This document shows, in pieces, positions 46,871 through 57,759 of a DNA stretch of 64,000 bases (position 1 is its first letter; every line of letters begins with the position of its first letter). The translations under genes were made by a program, and so were the position numbers. The notes below the pieces were generated by a model. That model saw only the letters and a program-made list of their open reading frames with translations, had not been told where the DNA came from and did not search any database. This DNA comes from Diphasiastrum complanatum (lineage: Eukaryota > Streptophyta > Lycopodiopsida > Lycopodiales > Lycopodiaceae): contig CM055098.1 of assembly GCA_029204225.1 (NCBI GenBank), forward strand, positions 13,047,815-13,111,814, given 5' to 3'.

Positions 46871-46946
<76 letters not shown>
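46871..46946. repeat. (TA)n(GT)n microsatellite between two hAT termini
   Basis: A TA run followed by a GT run separates the right end of hAT element 2 (46870) from the left end of the outer hAT (46947). The right end near 57736 also abuts a TA-rich run. Confidence 0.9.
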
Positions 46947-47059
46947 CATAGTTCCCGTGAACCGTGGATTGTTCAACACGGTTCTTGGAATCGTACGGTT
47001 CACAAAGTTTGGTTCCAAGAACCGTGGTAATTAATTGATTTTTTTAGGGGTTTTGGGGG

Positions 47060-49422
47060 CTAAAGGGCATAAAAAAAAACTGAGCCGTCTCTGAGCGGTG
47101 TTTGGGCGACAGCCTCTGTCTCCCTCGCAAACTCTGTCCAACCATCAACTGGAAGGGTTCGTGAGGCGGGAGTACTGGGTGGGGCACGTAAACCATCCCC
47201 TGCGCTGTTGACCATCTCGTATGGATCATATGTGGGCTCATCAGAGGAGGAGGGCAATGGAACGTCAACAGGGAGGGGGGTAGGCTCCTCGGTGTCAGCA
47301 TCATCCTCAGGATCACCCCGCAGAGCACGCGGAGCGGCCTCGTCTGGATCAACCTCTGCCTCTGCCTCTGCCTCATGATCAACCGCCGGAACTAGGCAAT
47401 CATCGGGATTGACCTACACAAGTCAATCATTCGTGAGAATAGGCGAAGCAACCATGAGGGCATTAAACTGATTGTCTGCTATAGCACGAAAGCAATTAAT
47501 AGAGCATAGAAATATACCTGTAGCAGTAGGGCGCGTACGCCTCCTGCCCTCATGCTGTCCGCGATGCGTCGAACCACCCTGGTGTTGGTGTTGCAATACA
47601 CCAAGTCATTGCATCGCTCAGTCGTGAGGCGGTTCCGCCTATTCGTGTGAACAAGGCTGAACGCTGACCAGTTCCGCTCGCACATGCAAGCAGAACAATC
47701 CCGCATTAATTGGCAGCCACTCGAGTGAGTTGCGGCCTTATAGAGACAATGCAGAAACTGTTTAGATGAATGAGATTAGATAACATACTTGTGACAGGAC
47801 TCGAAACGCGAGCGTCCTCAGCTCTGTCTGTCCAGCGCCGTAGCTATCCCACCATTATACAGGCGTAAGCCTATTCTCTCGGAGAGTAGCAAGGTCCTCG
47901 CCGAACAGCCCCAAGCAGTGCCTGAAATTGAGCAACGATGTGCTTGAGTACAATTGAGCGAGCAAAGGGAAGTTAAATTGAGCGAGCGAAAGGTGGTTGA
48001 GCGAGTGAGCGGGGGGTAAAGCAAGAGTTCCTCAGCCTCTGCTCCTCGAGCCTGCTGCGAAAACCAGTGTCGCTGCTGAGGAGGCGGATGTATGAGAACC
48101 AGTCCGCACGCAGCTCTATATTGTCGTACTGCCTCTCGCTATGAAACATCGGATGTAGTATGTGGGCTACACTGTGAATGGGTCGATGAAGGTTATTCCA
48201 TCGCCGCCGCCACAACCGCCTAATAGGCTCCAACCTGTGGAACATACCATGTGGAGGCAACAATTACACAATTGCGTGTTGCGGCTCCAAGACGAAATAG
48301 AGTGCGAATGGAAGGAAAGTTCGTGAGACGGAAAAAGTTATACCTGGCAGGGTCCATCTCAGAACGCTGGAGAGACTCGCCTATGCGGTCCATGAACTCG
48401 TATTAAGCGGCCCGAAGACATGTGAGATATGGGGCAACCATTGGGTATGTTGCCACTCCTCCACTTGTGTTGCATGCTGAGATGTTGTCATAGGTGTTCG
48501 ATAGTAAATTCTTGCCACCATGAGCTGGTCTTGGAATTTCAAGCTGAGAAGGGGGTGTTGGGATCAAAATACAAAGGACCAAGGAACAGTCCCAACGGAA
48601 CTCAAAATAAATAAGGAAAGAGAGCTCTTTGCAGTTGAGAGCCACTTGTCACACCGTTGGATCAATTGAAATATGGTTCTTTTGGAAGAATTGCTCCAAG
48701 GCGTACTTGGCTTGGAACTCTTGGACCGACTCTCTAAAGTCAAGGGCTGCTTGAATAACATGCTCGTGCTTGCTTGGCCCTATCCCGCATCCATGCCTGT
48801 TGCGTTGTCGTGCGAGACGGTTTCTTGGGGTGAGCTTGTACTAGATGGTTCACCCTCGAGCACATCCAGCTGAGGCCCATCGTGCACCCCTCGCAATCAA
48901 TGAGCCCCAGAACATAGTAGATGGGGCGCATGACGTCCATGAGCTGCTGCATATCAACCCAAAAGGGCTCCATGAAGAGGATCTCGTGGAAGGCTGAGCC
49001 CTCCGGGGTCTGAGACAGGTCCATGGCCGTGAACTCTGCAGACGTAGCCATGCGCCGCAAATCACCCTTGAGCCGGTGTAGGCGCTCGAGCTTGATGAAC
49101 TGGTAGGCGAAGCGGGTGCAAGCGGGCTTCTTCAAGTCGAGCCTGCTTTGAAAAACGGAATAAGTGGCACACACGAAAACCACAATGCATCCCTAAACCC
49201 CAAACCCTGGAATTATTGGCGAGTGCAACAGAATTGTAAACGAGCCAAAAAATAAGTAGCATCTTACCTGCTGAATGTGCGGAAAAGGGCGGTGGTGCGG
49301 CGCTTGCATGTGACGAAGTCCACAACCGCAAGTGCCCTCGTGAGAGTCTCACTGACCCAAGGCAGGCGCCCGATGGAATACAGGAGGAGGTCTAGTGAGT
49401 GTGCGGCACATGGAGTCCACAA
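47060..49422 (-). pseudogene. Outer hAT transposase, C-terminal part (core, hATC)
   Basis: From 49414 down the minus strand reads TPCAAHSLDLLLYSIGRLPW, then TRFAYQFIKLERLHRLKGDL (about 49120-49060), FWVDMQQLMDVMRPIYYVLG, RRWNNLHRPIHSVAHILHP (about 48220-48165), LGLFGEDLATLRENRL (about 47910-47870) and the hATC dimerisation block CERNWSAFSLVHTNRRNR (about 47680-47630). A last exon (47400-47060) is acidic and ends FFYAL-stop. Exon borders between these blocks look like ordinary introns. A block at about 48430-48720 interrupts the core and is poorly explained. Confidence 0.85.
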
Positions 49423-51865
49423 CAATGTTTTAGGGGCTTGTTTTATATGTCGTTTTGAAACGCGTTTGAAATGATTGGTTCTGGTTCGAAACATGAATTT
49501 TTTTTTAGGTTTTTTTTTTTTGAATGTGTTTTTGAGGGTTTACACAAGTCATAGACAGTCTGGTAACAAGTAGATACATCCAATTTCATGAGAATGCTCT
49601 AGAGAATGCAATTTCAAGAGGAGAAGCTGTAGTATGGTGAGTCGTGACTATGGTCGCTTTCCTCATATTGTCACCATTCATCATACAATCTCAATTTTCA
49701 AACATCCAAGAACTTCCAAAAATTGTAAACAGTAAAGTTACAAATTTATAAACTTACAAACTATAGATTCTAGAACTTACTACTTAGTACTTACAAGTTA
49801 CAAGTTACAACTTACAAATTACAATGCACTGACCACTGACCACTTGGAAGTTGGCACTAAGTTCTAACTTCTAAGTAGTAAGCTCTAACTAGTAACAATT
49901 TACAAATCAGTGAATCACAAATTACAATTCAAGAGTCAAAGTTTAAACTTTAAAGTTTAAAGTAAAAGCAATGATGCTGCATAAATAACAAGAGTGTCAA
50001 GTGTGGCCTCAAGGCTCAAGCTTGAGGCCCCATGAGTTTGAAGTCAACTGTGACACTGTCATATGTAATATGTATAACTACTATGCTAGAGCCTAGAGTA
50101 TGCAACTATCATCTATGCTGAGCATTGAGTACTAAGCAGTGAGTGCCCCCTCCCAATGCCCATCTAGGCTCTAGCCTCTAGCTGCCCGCCTCGGAAGCTG
50201 TCGTCGTGGAGGCACTGGCATGTCCTCGGGCTCAATGTCATCCTCCCCATCATCAGAGTCACCCTTATCCTCCTCATCCGATCCCTCACCCTCAGTGGCG
50301 GATTCCTCATCTGAGTCAGAGCTAGAGGGACTCTCAGAGGTGTCTGAGACTGCTGCATGGCTCGGGCCCTCTCTTGCGCTCCTGGTCCTGCGTGCTGCAG
50401 CTCGAGTGGTAGGCCCTGCGCAATGCACACAAGGAAATTGGAATTAGGACTTAGGCTCGAGTCTCGACATGTCGTACTACTTTTAAGTTTTAACTTACAA
50501 TTTACAAATTACAAACTAGTAATTACAATTTACAATCCAGTAATATACTATCTAGTATATCTACAAAACTTCAAAGTACTAAAAGCCTACTAATGTAACG
50601 CAGTGAATTGGGGAATCGGGCATCGAAATCAACCTGCAGCTGCTAAGGCCTCCCGAGGGAGTAGAGCATAGACATCCTCCTCGTCTTGTGATCTTGGTGA
50701 CAAGTCCGGAACCTTTGCCACATCTATCTCATCGGGATTAACCTACGAAAATTTAAATTAAACCAAAATTTCGATTCTCAATAGTAAGTACTAGTAAACG
50801 ATTTAAAAAAAAATAGCAAATTTAAACGTTGAAAGTTGAAACTTGAAGCCTGAAGGTTCTAACTTCTTAGTGTAGAGTCTAGACTCTACTATCTAGACAA
50901 ATCATGATTCATGGTAGATACTAGACTCTATAGAAAATTTCAGATTAATCATTACTTGTACGGGCTCCCCGGTCTCTCTTAGCTTCTTCACAAGCCGTAG
51001 GTTGGCATGCACATACACCTGTTCCTCCTCTTCGTATGAATTTGATAGAACACACTCCAATTTCTCTCACATGCAACTGCTGCGCAATCTTGTGAGAGGA
51101 TGCGGATGGCAAGTTTCTGCAACTTGGGAACATCATTCCCGTACTTCATCCACCATGAAACATGGCGCAATTGCCCTTCCCTCAGCATGGCAGCTGCACG
51201 ACCGAAATCGAGGCGCTCGGTCCTGAACATTCAACATTCATCACCATTCAAATTTCAAAATAGTAAATACTAAATGCTTACAAGTTACTACTATTAAGTT
51301 TTAACTAGCAGCTAGCTTAAGCCTTAGACTTCATACATATACATACTACATAGATGAATACATGCATGAATACATATTACAATCTACTAATTACATAGTA
51401 CATACCTGAATAAATTCAAGTCATCCATGAGTGCATCCTGATCCCTGGGATCAGGATAGATATAGGAGACGTAGGAATGCCATCCTTGCCTGAGCTCTCG
51501 ATCATGGAATTGATCTTCCGTCCTCCATAATGGATGAAGCAAGCAAGCCACGACATGCAGAGGTTGATGGAACCACTGGCATCTCCCTAGAAATAGGCCC
51601 CTTACTTCTTCCAGCCTGCAAACTTGAAACAATCAGGAGTGAAGTTCTAATCATGAATGTCAATGAAGATTCAAGAATCAACTTTGAAACTTTCAACGTA
51701 GTAATATACCTGTCAGGAGCCATGGTGGTGCAACTCTGAAGCTGCTCTCCCAGCTTATCCATAAACTCATAAAGAAGGCCTAAAGTGGAACTTTCTCTAT
51801 CAGTAAGGCGAAGCACACTATAGATAGGTTGCATGGATGAGACAATGGAGCGTGCATCATCCCAA

Positions 51866-51982
51866 AATGAAGTTCCCATCACGATCGCCTCAAATCTCCT
51901 GGCCCTGGCCTCTCGTGATCGGCCTCAAATGAAGTCCCCATCACGATCGCCTCAAATCTCCTGGCCCTGGCCTCTCCTGATC
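51866..51982. repeat. 57-bp tandem duplication inside the hAT element 3 exon
   Basis: The string starting cccatcacgatcgcctcaaa and ending in a tgatcgg block occurs twice in direct succession with one or two differences. The length is close to 19 codons, so the frame may be kept. Confidence 0.85.
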
Positions 51983-52049
51983 GGCCCCACTATGCCCAAT
52001 GGGGTGAAACCATTGTCATCCTCAGGCTTCCATGCACTTTTATGAGCCG

Positions 52050-52595
52050 TGTAGGAATTTAGAATCAAGACTATTCATTAACACAAAGTATTCTCAAAGA
52101 GAAGAGAGAGATGGTTAGATGACCCTCTTGTAGAAACTTGTGGACAACCAATATGAACAGTAGATTGCTTAACAAAAGTGTGTCTCATACAAATGAATGG
52201 CTACATATAAGTAGTCCAAGATGGCTATCTACCTTCGTGATTGTTGGCTGTTCAATAACTTGACTAATGGCTATCTAGCTACCATAAGTTACATAAAATA
52301 ATTAAGTACCCCAAATAACAAGTTAGGTACTTAATTCACATGTATAAGCCCCTAGTGGACCCACGAGTCCCTACAAGTTAGTTTTGTACTAACTTGGGCC
52401 TAAAATATAAATGACCTTGGTTACACAGATCTCGACCTTTTGGGTCATAGTAACCTATGGTCATTTACATTTATTATTCTAGCACCCTCCTTAAATGAAA
52501 ATGACATGTAGAAATGACCATGGTTACACAGATCTCGACCTTTTGGGTCATAGTAGCCTATGGCTTCTACATCATTTACATTTATTATTCTAACA
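52050..52595. mobile_element. Solo LTR (546 bp) in hAT element 3
   Basis: It starts TGTAGGAATTTAG at 52050 and ends ATTATTCTAACA at 52595. The flanking 5-mers are AGCCG (52045-52049) and AGCTG (52596-52600), one mismatch. Removing it and one 5-mer rejoins the transposase frame, FIVLEQL to IKVHGSL. Within it, the last 80 or so bases are duplicated (about 52404-52484 and 52513-52595), each copy ending ATTATTCTA-CA. No internal retroelement sequence remains, so LTR-LTR recombination is the likely origin. Confidence 0.88.
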
Positions 52596-54550
52596 AGCTG
52601 CTCCAAAACAATGAACATAGAGGCAAAGCTAGGATGAAAATCATGAAATAAGATTGATAATGGGTCATATCCTATAGGCAGCAAGCAGGCTATACTATAT
52701 AGCAAAATTCAAATTCTATGAGCACTGAAACTTGAAGCTAAAACAAATTTGCAATTTTCAAATCAAAAAATTGGAAACAGGTTGTCAGGTTGGAAGTTGG
52801 AACTTGGTTACCTAGTGGGGGCAGGCCTCAAGAGATCCAAGGTGGAATAGGACCTGAAGATGCTCAAGACCCTCTGTCTCTTGGTGACAAATCTCACCAA
52901 GGATCGTGCCATGTCTACAACCTCCTTGACCCATGGTAATCTCCCAATGTCTTCAACTAGGAGGTCAAGACAATGTGCAGCACATGGACTCTAGAAAATC
53001 CAAGGGTACTTCTCATTCACCATCTTCCCCATGGCAACACAATTGGACGCGTTGTCCGTGACAACCTGCATTGGAATTCCGACAAAGGTCGAATCATAAC
53101 TCATGAACATTCTCCATTGAGCATTCCGGAAGCAAATGCAAATGCAAATTGCAAATGTAAATGGCAAGTGCAAATTGCAACGTTCAAAACAATAATCACG
53201 ATTCACAAAATGTAAGTTGTAAGTTGTAACTTTCTTTTTCGACCTCCTCAATGACCTGTGAGATGTATTCAAACAATCTCCTGCCATCCAATGCCATGCC
53301 TAGCTCCGACGTATCAATGGATCTCAAAAACATGGTGCCCATGCAAGAAGACACCAATATATTCACAAGATGGCGCCTCCTTGCATCGGTCCAACCAGCT
53401 AATATTATAGTGCATCCAAACCTAAAACATTCGACAAGACTTTCAACTAACTAAGTTGCAAATTTGGAGATTGAAAGTTCAAAGTTAGAAACTTGAAAGT
53501 ACTAATTTCTAAAGTAGTAATTGGCAAGTGCAAAGGTTTTGAAGATGTAAGTACTAAGGTTACAGGTATACCTCGCCCATGACTTCCTAATGGGCTGTAG
53601 GTCAGCATCCACGGATTGTCGCTCAGCATGTAGCTCTCTCGTCCTCAACTGCTCCATGGTTGGGCCCTCCCACTCAACACCGATACGAGATGCTACTCGC
53701 ATCATATCCCTCCATGCAGGGGTCTGTGCCACATGAAAAGAGAGGTCACACAAGTAAAAGAAGCTCCTAACAGCAATAGCACCTGCATCCCTATGCGACT
53801 GCTGGAAGGCTGCCACAAAAACATCCCTGCCTCCCACATGTCCTTGACCTCGTCCCCTAACAGTGCTACCAATAGCACTACTGCCTGCCCCACCAACTGG
53901 CACTACAGGAGTCTCTCCAGAAGAAGGTGGAATGGATGCTGTAGCGGAGCTAGTGCCGGCTATAGGTGCCGACTGCGATGGGGAATCTCGGCGCTTTGCC
54001 GCACCTGTAACAACATTGGTGTTACTAGTTTGGCTTTAGGTAATAAATTATAGTCAGTGAGAGACCTCAGAGAACAATCGCTAATTACTCATTAGTAATC
54101 AAAGTTTAAAGTTATAGACTGAACTTTTAAGTTTGAGCTTTAGATCAAATTTCAATCAATGTCATTGATCAAACAAGATTCAAGAATCACCTGTGCCTGA
54201 AGTAGTAGCAGGAGAGTCGTCCCTGATCCCGACAATCCTTAGTGACTTTAGGGCCTAAGTGCAAACGGCGATCTCGTATCCTTGAAGACATAAAAGATGC
54301 GCCCTGATTCGACGGGGCCACCTCCATAAGTGTTCCCGCAATACTTGCAAGTCCACTTCTTCGTGCATGATGTGCCATAACCTGAATTAAGGGTGACGTG
54401 ATCCCATAAGGGATCCCGCTGTCTGGGCATTGCTAATAGCTATCTAGTGTCAACAAAACAATAAGTATTAAATTCAAACTTCAAATTAAAAACTAATCCT
54501 AATTTCTAAAACGGTAAACCTAAGCTCTAACCTCACTCTAGCTCAAGAGT

Positions 54551-55010
54551 CAAGCCTCACACACACACAGTGCACACACTCTCCCTCTCTTTCTAAATTC
54601 TCACACACACTGTAGTCTGTGACACACACACACTATCTCCCTCTCCTCTCTCACACATAGTGCACACACACACACTCTCTCCCTCTCTTTCAAAATTCAC
54701 ACGTCACACTCTCCCGAGTCCCTATCCTCTCTCTCTCTCTCAATCTCACACACACACACACGTCAAACACACACACCACACACACACAAACACACAAACA
54801 CAAACACAGTTTAACACACCACCACACACACAAACACAAACACACCACCACACTCAAAGTTCAAACTTCGCACACACACACACGCCACGACTCACACACA
54901 CACTCCCTCTACTTCACACACACACACACACACACACACGCCACGACTCACACACACACTCCCTCTACTTCACACACACACACACAAACACACAAACACT
55001 CCCTCTCTTT

Positions 55011-55045
<35 letters not shown>

Positions 55046-55124
55046 CAATATCTCTCTCTCAACACAATCACAAGTTACAACACATTTCACAACACAACAC
55101 ACAACCCACACTCACAAGTCACAA

Positions 55125-55207
<83 letters not shown>
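54551..55207. repeat. CA/CT microsatellite block in the hAT element 3 leader
   Basis: About 650 bases of (CA)n and (CT)n, including a pure CT run at 55129-55207, lie between the terminal word array and the BED exon. The long open frame across it (54660-55244 plus) is repeat translation. Similar tracts occupy the leaders of the outer hAT (56498-56870) and hAT element 2 (46345-46376). Confidence 0.92.
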
Positions 55208-55210
<3 letters not shown>

Positions 55211-55420
55211 CTTGCGCGGGCTTCTCTATCGTGCCAAAAAGTGAAAACAGACACCCAACGGGCCCGCGTTGTATCGCAAAAAAATATGCGTTTTTTCAAC
55301 AGTCGTTTCGAACAATGAAACGCCGTTTCGAAACGGGGTCGTTTCGTACGTCCCGTTTCGAACGCGTTTCAGCGTTCGAGACGCGTTTCAGCGTTCGAGA
55401 CGCGTTTCGAGGAAACACTG

Positions 55421-56498
55421 GTCCACACATTGGAGGGGTACTCTGCCATAAGAAGCTCCCCCATACCGCGGCAGTTGGACGCATTGTCCGTCGCAACCTA
55501 TCGCGAATAGTTGATATGATTAATGCATAGCTTGAAAACACATTGCAATCAGTCGAAAATTAATGAAACCTTTGTATCAACAATGCGCAGTAAATGATCA
55601 AGCAACTAATGAAAAAAATTGTACCTGGAACCGTAGCAGCTGGAAACAATCACGTTGATGAGTGGACGTTTACGACGATCAGTCCACCCATCAGCCATGA
55701 TGGAGCAGCCGTATCTATCCCAGCCTCCTGCAACGATGCTAGTCTCTCTTTGACGGATGCAACCCGCTCTTGGAGCAAAGGGCCAAAAAGCGTGTCGGCT
55801 GTGGGTGGTGTGTGGGTGGGCTTGCAGACTGCAACTTTCGAGATAGCCTCTCGAAAGATGCGGGATGTGGCAATGATGAAGGGGAGATTCAGGTCATAGA
55901 ACATCTGTGCTATGGTCCTGGTGGCCTCTCTGTGCTGCCCCATTTGAAAGATCCCGGCATGGTCATCTGTCTGGTGCCTCGGGATGTGGATGGCTAGGAG
56001 GATGTGGATGGACGATGCGGATCTGGAGGTGGTGGCATAGGTGTAGGTGCGGAAGCGGAGGATGCGGACGGACGGTGTGGATCTGGAGGTGGTGGCATAG
56101 GCGTAGGTGCAGCAGTGGAGGCTGGGGATCCATGGGAAGTACTGGCGGAGGGGGTGGCGGTGGCAGAGGCGGAGGCGGTGGCGGGGGCAGGGCGGGGGCG
56201 GAGGCGGGGGCGGTGGCAGTGGGTGCACCAGTGGAAGCGGAGTCCGCGACATCTGTGGATGGCTCGCCGACCTCAGCACCTGGCTCAACATATGTCTTGA
56301 GAATGCGAGCCCTCTTCGCAGAGGGGATGACGATACAAACGCCAATCCCGTAGCGTCCCCCTGTGGGTCGGACTCGCAGTCCCCCCAAATGTGCTCGGAC
56401 CCGAGAGGCGTTCCTTGTGAACTGCTTTCGACAAAAAGGGCAACACCACTTTTTGTCGGGCAACAACTCCACCTCATCCCAAATGGGACGAGCGGCCA

Positions 56499-56500
<2 letters not shown>
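55421..56500 (-). pseudogene. Outer hAT transposase, N-terminal part (BED finger, DUF659)
   Basis: Reading begins at ATG near 56498. A BED-type finger (KWCCPFCRKQF, then SRVRAHLGG) is followed by a Pro-rich linker containing a 60-bp tandem duplication, then a DUF659 start (TIAQMFYDLNLPFIIATS) after a frame change. Next come SWLMGGLIVVN and finally ASNCRGMGELLMAEYPSN. The frame stops at a Trp-Thr pair exactly where the inserted element begins. The continuation (TPCAAHSLDLLL) is found at 49414 and lower. The frame change within the linker may reflect an intron or a mutation. Confidence 0.85.
56001..56222. repeat. 60-bp tandem repeat and G-rich run in the Pro-rich linker of the outer hAT
   Basis: A 60-bp unit (core atctggaggtggtggcatag) is repeated about twice at 56001-56120, corresponding to 20 codons on the minus strand. 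Directly after it the plus strand carries many GGG, GGCGG and GGGGG runs (56147-56222), which encode the proline run on the minus strand and could form G-quadruplexes. Confidence 0.85.
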
Positions 56501-56551
<51 letters not shown>

Positions 56552-56807
56552 AGCACACAAATCTAATCCCTCTCTCTTTCTCTCCTCCTAAACCCTAAAC
56601 CCAAGGACACAGACCCTAAACCCTAAACTCTCACACACAACATGTCTCAAACACACACACACACACACACGCACACACAAATCAACTCACACACACATCA
56701 TCATCCACACACACACAAATCATTACACCCTCACCCACCCACATGCACACACACTCTCTCTCTCTCAAACCCTCACTCACCATATCTCTCTCTCTCTCAC
56801 TCACCAT

Positions 56808-56853
<46 letters not shown>

Positions 56854-56944
56854 CTATCTCTCGCGTTCTATCTCTCTTGCTCTCTTGCTGCGTTGTGTTC
56901 TGCTGCCCGCGCGCAGGCCTTCTGTTTTTTTTAAAATTATTTTT

Positions 56945-57300
56945 ACAAAATGTGTCCGGGGCCCGGACGCGTTCTGGGCCTTGGACGCGTCTGCGTCCGG
57001 GACGCTGGATGCGTCCAACAAAATAAGGTTTCTTGACATGCACTACATAGGCAAGATGGAAATAGAACATTATTAGGTTACAAAAACCTTAACGACTTGA
57101 TCTTTTGCAACTGTACATTCTGCTGGACTGAGTACACGAACTGCTCCTTTAGCACATCCCATGCCTGTCTGGGTGTAACAACATCACAAATGTGGGTAAT
57201 GATGTGATCCTTCACTGAGCGTCCAAACAAAAAAAAATGGACGCGTCCGGGTCCGGATGCCGGACGTGGACGCGGAATGCCCGCGTCCGGTCTGAAATTT
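56945..57300 (-). mobile_element. GGACGCGTCC word arrays flanking a copia gag scrap
   Basis: GGACGCG/CGCGTCC palindromes cluster at 56945-57020 and again at 57235-57300. Between them the minus strand (57225-57075) encodes KDHIITHICDVVTPRQAWDV and LKEQFVYSVQQN, a UBN2-type copia gag segment. This could be a small non-autonomous hAT-like element carrying a captured retroelement fragment, or two separate events. No target duplication was found. Confidence 0.5.
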
Positions 57301-57496
57301 ATATATATACATTTATATATACAAATATTAGGTGCACCCCCCCATCCAGAAACACGTTTCTGAAATGGGGGAGTGTTTCTAAGAAACGTTTTTATTTTTA
57401 ATTTTGTGGGCAATATGGGTATCAGATTAAGCTCTGATCAAGGGCATTGCATCTGTAGAGGTTGTCGGGTGTTCTGGTCAGAGTTGGGTTGGTCAC

Positions 57497-57676
57497 AACA
57501 TGGTTTAGGGCAATTATAGGGCAAAAAATACATATAATTTGTTCTTTTTTTTGGCATGATTCTGGGTCCATAAACGCGATTCTCAGAACATGGTTTAGGG
57601 CAATTATAGGGCAAAAAATACATATAATTTGTTCTTTTTTTTGGCATGATTTTGGGTCCATAAACGCGATTCTCAG
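57497..57676. repeat. 90-bp tandem duplication
   Basis: Two 90-bp copies (57497-57586 and 57587-57676) are almost identical; one difference is tctggg versus tttggg. The unit includes a gcgattctcagaa word and lies next to the proposed right end of the outer hAT element. Confidence 0.9.
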
Positions 57677-57759
57677 AACTGAGAATCGCGTTTCTGGGAA
57701 CGATTTTGCCCAGAAACGCGTTTCTAGGCAACTATGATATGTATATATATATAAACAAA

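Larger units (their letters stand above)
50165..54430 (-). pseudogene. hAT element 3 transposase, broken
   Basis: In order on the minus strand: BED finger KWTCKYCGNTYGGG (54350), its RIRAHLLCLQGYEIAVC half in a different frame, showing a frameshift; DUF659 start RSFFYLCDLSFHVAQTPAW (53780); LAGWTDARRRHLVNILVSS (53410); QVVTDNASNCVAMGKMVNEK (53070); SPCAAHCLDLLVEDIGRLPW after a stop that replaces the conserved Trp (52985); FASMFIVLEQL, cut by a solo LTR (52596); TSFWDDARSIVSSMQPIYSV (51870); and hATC CERNWSVFYQIHTKRRNR (51060). Acidic last exons follow (50745-50640, 50415-50165; EESATEGEGSDEEDKGDSDD). Three kinds of damage (frameshift, stop, LTR insertion) plus a 57-bp tandem duplication show that it is dead. 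Confidence 0.9.
49423..55420 (-). mobile_element. hAT element 3, 5998 bp, nested, with 8-bp TSD
   Basis: The ends are CAATGTTTTAGGGG (from 49423) and, on the minus strand, CAGTGTTTCCTCG (from 55420), an imperfect terminal inverted repeat. The flanking 8-mers are GTCCACAA (49415-49422) and GTCCACAC (55421-55428), 7 of 8 identical, as expected for hAT transposases. Removing the element and one 8-mer restores the outer transposase frame across Trp-Thr-Pro-Cys. Subterminal CGTTTC/GAAACG words are dense at the right end (seven CGTTTC and two GAAACG in 55300-55420) and sparse at the left. Confidence 0.93.
46947..57736 (-). mobile_element. Outer hAT element, split by hAT element 3
   Basis: The proposed left end is CATAGTTCCCGTGAACC at 46947, preceded by GTGTGTAT. 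The proposed right end is CATAGTTGCCTAGAAACG on the minus strand, ending at 57736 and followed by ATATGTAT (6 of 8 bases match, in a microsatellite context). Between them lies a minus-strand transposase gene in two parts, 56500-55421 and 49422-47060, separated by the 6-kb insertion. The two ends carry different word arrays, and 56945-57690 contains other inserted or duplicated material, so the right boundary is less certain than the left. Confidence 0.55.

Noticed and set aside
54660-55244. 194-codon His/Thr/Ser-rich frame on the plus strand
   Set aside because: It is a CA/CT repeat translation lying in the leader of the antisense hAT element 3 gene.
55900-56353. Gly/Trp-rich plus-strand frames over the outer hAT linker
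   Set aside because: They are antisense shadows of the proline-rich linker of the transposase, produced by its GC-rich repeats.
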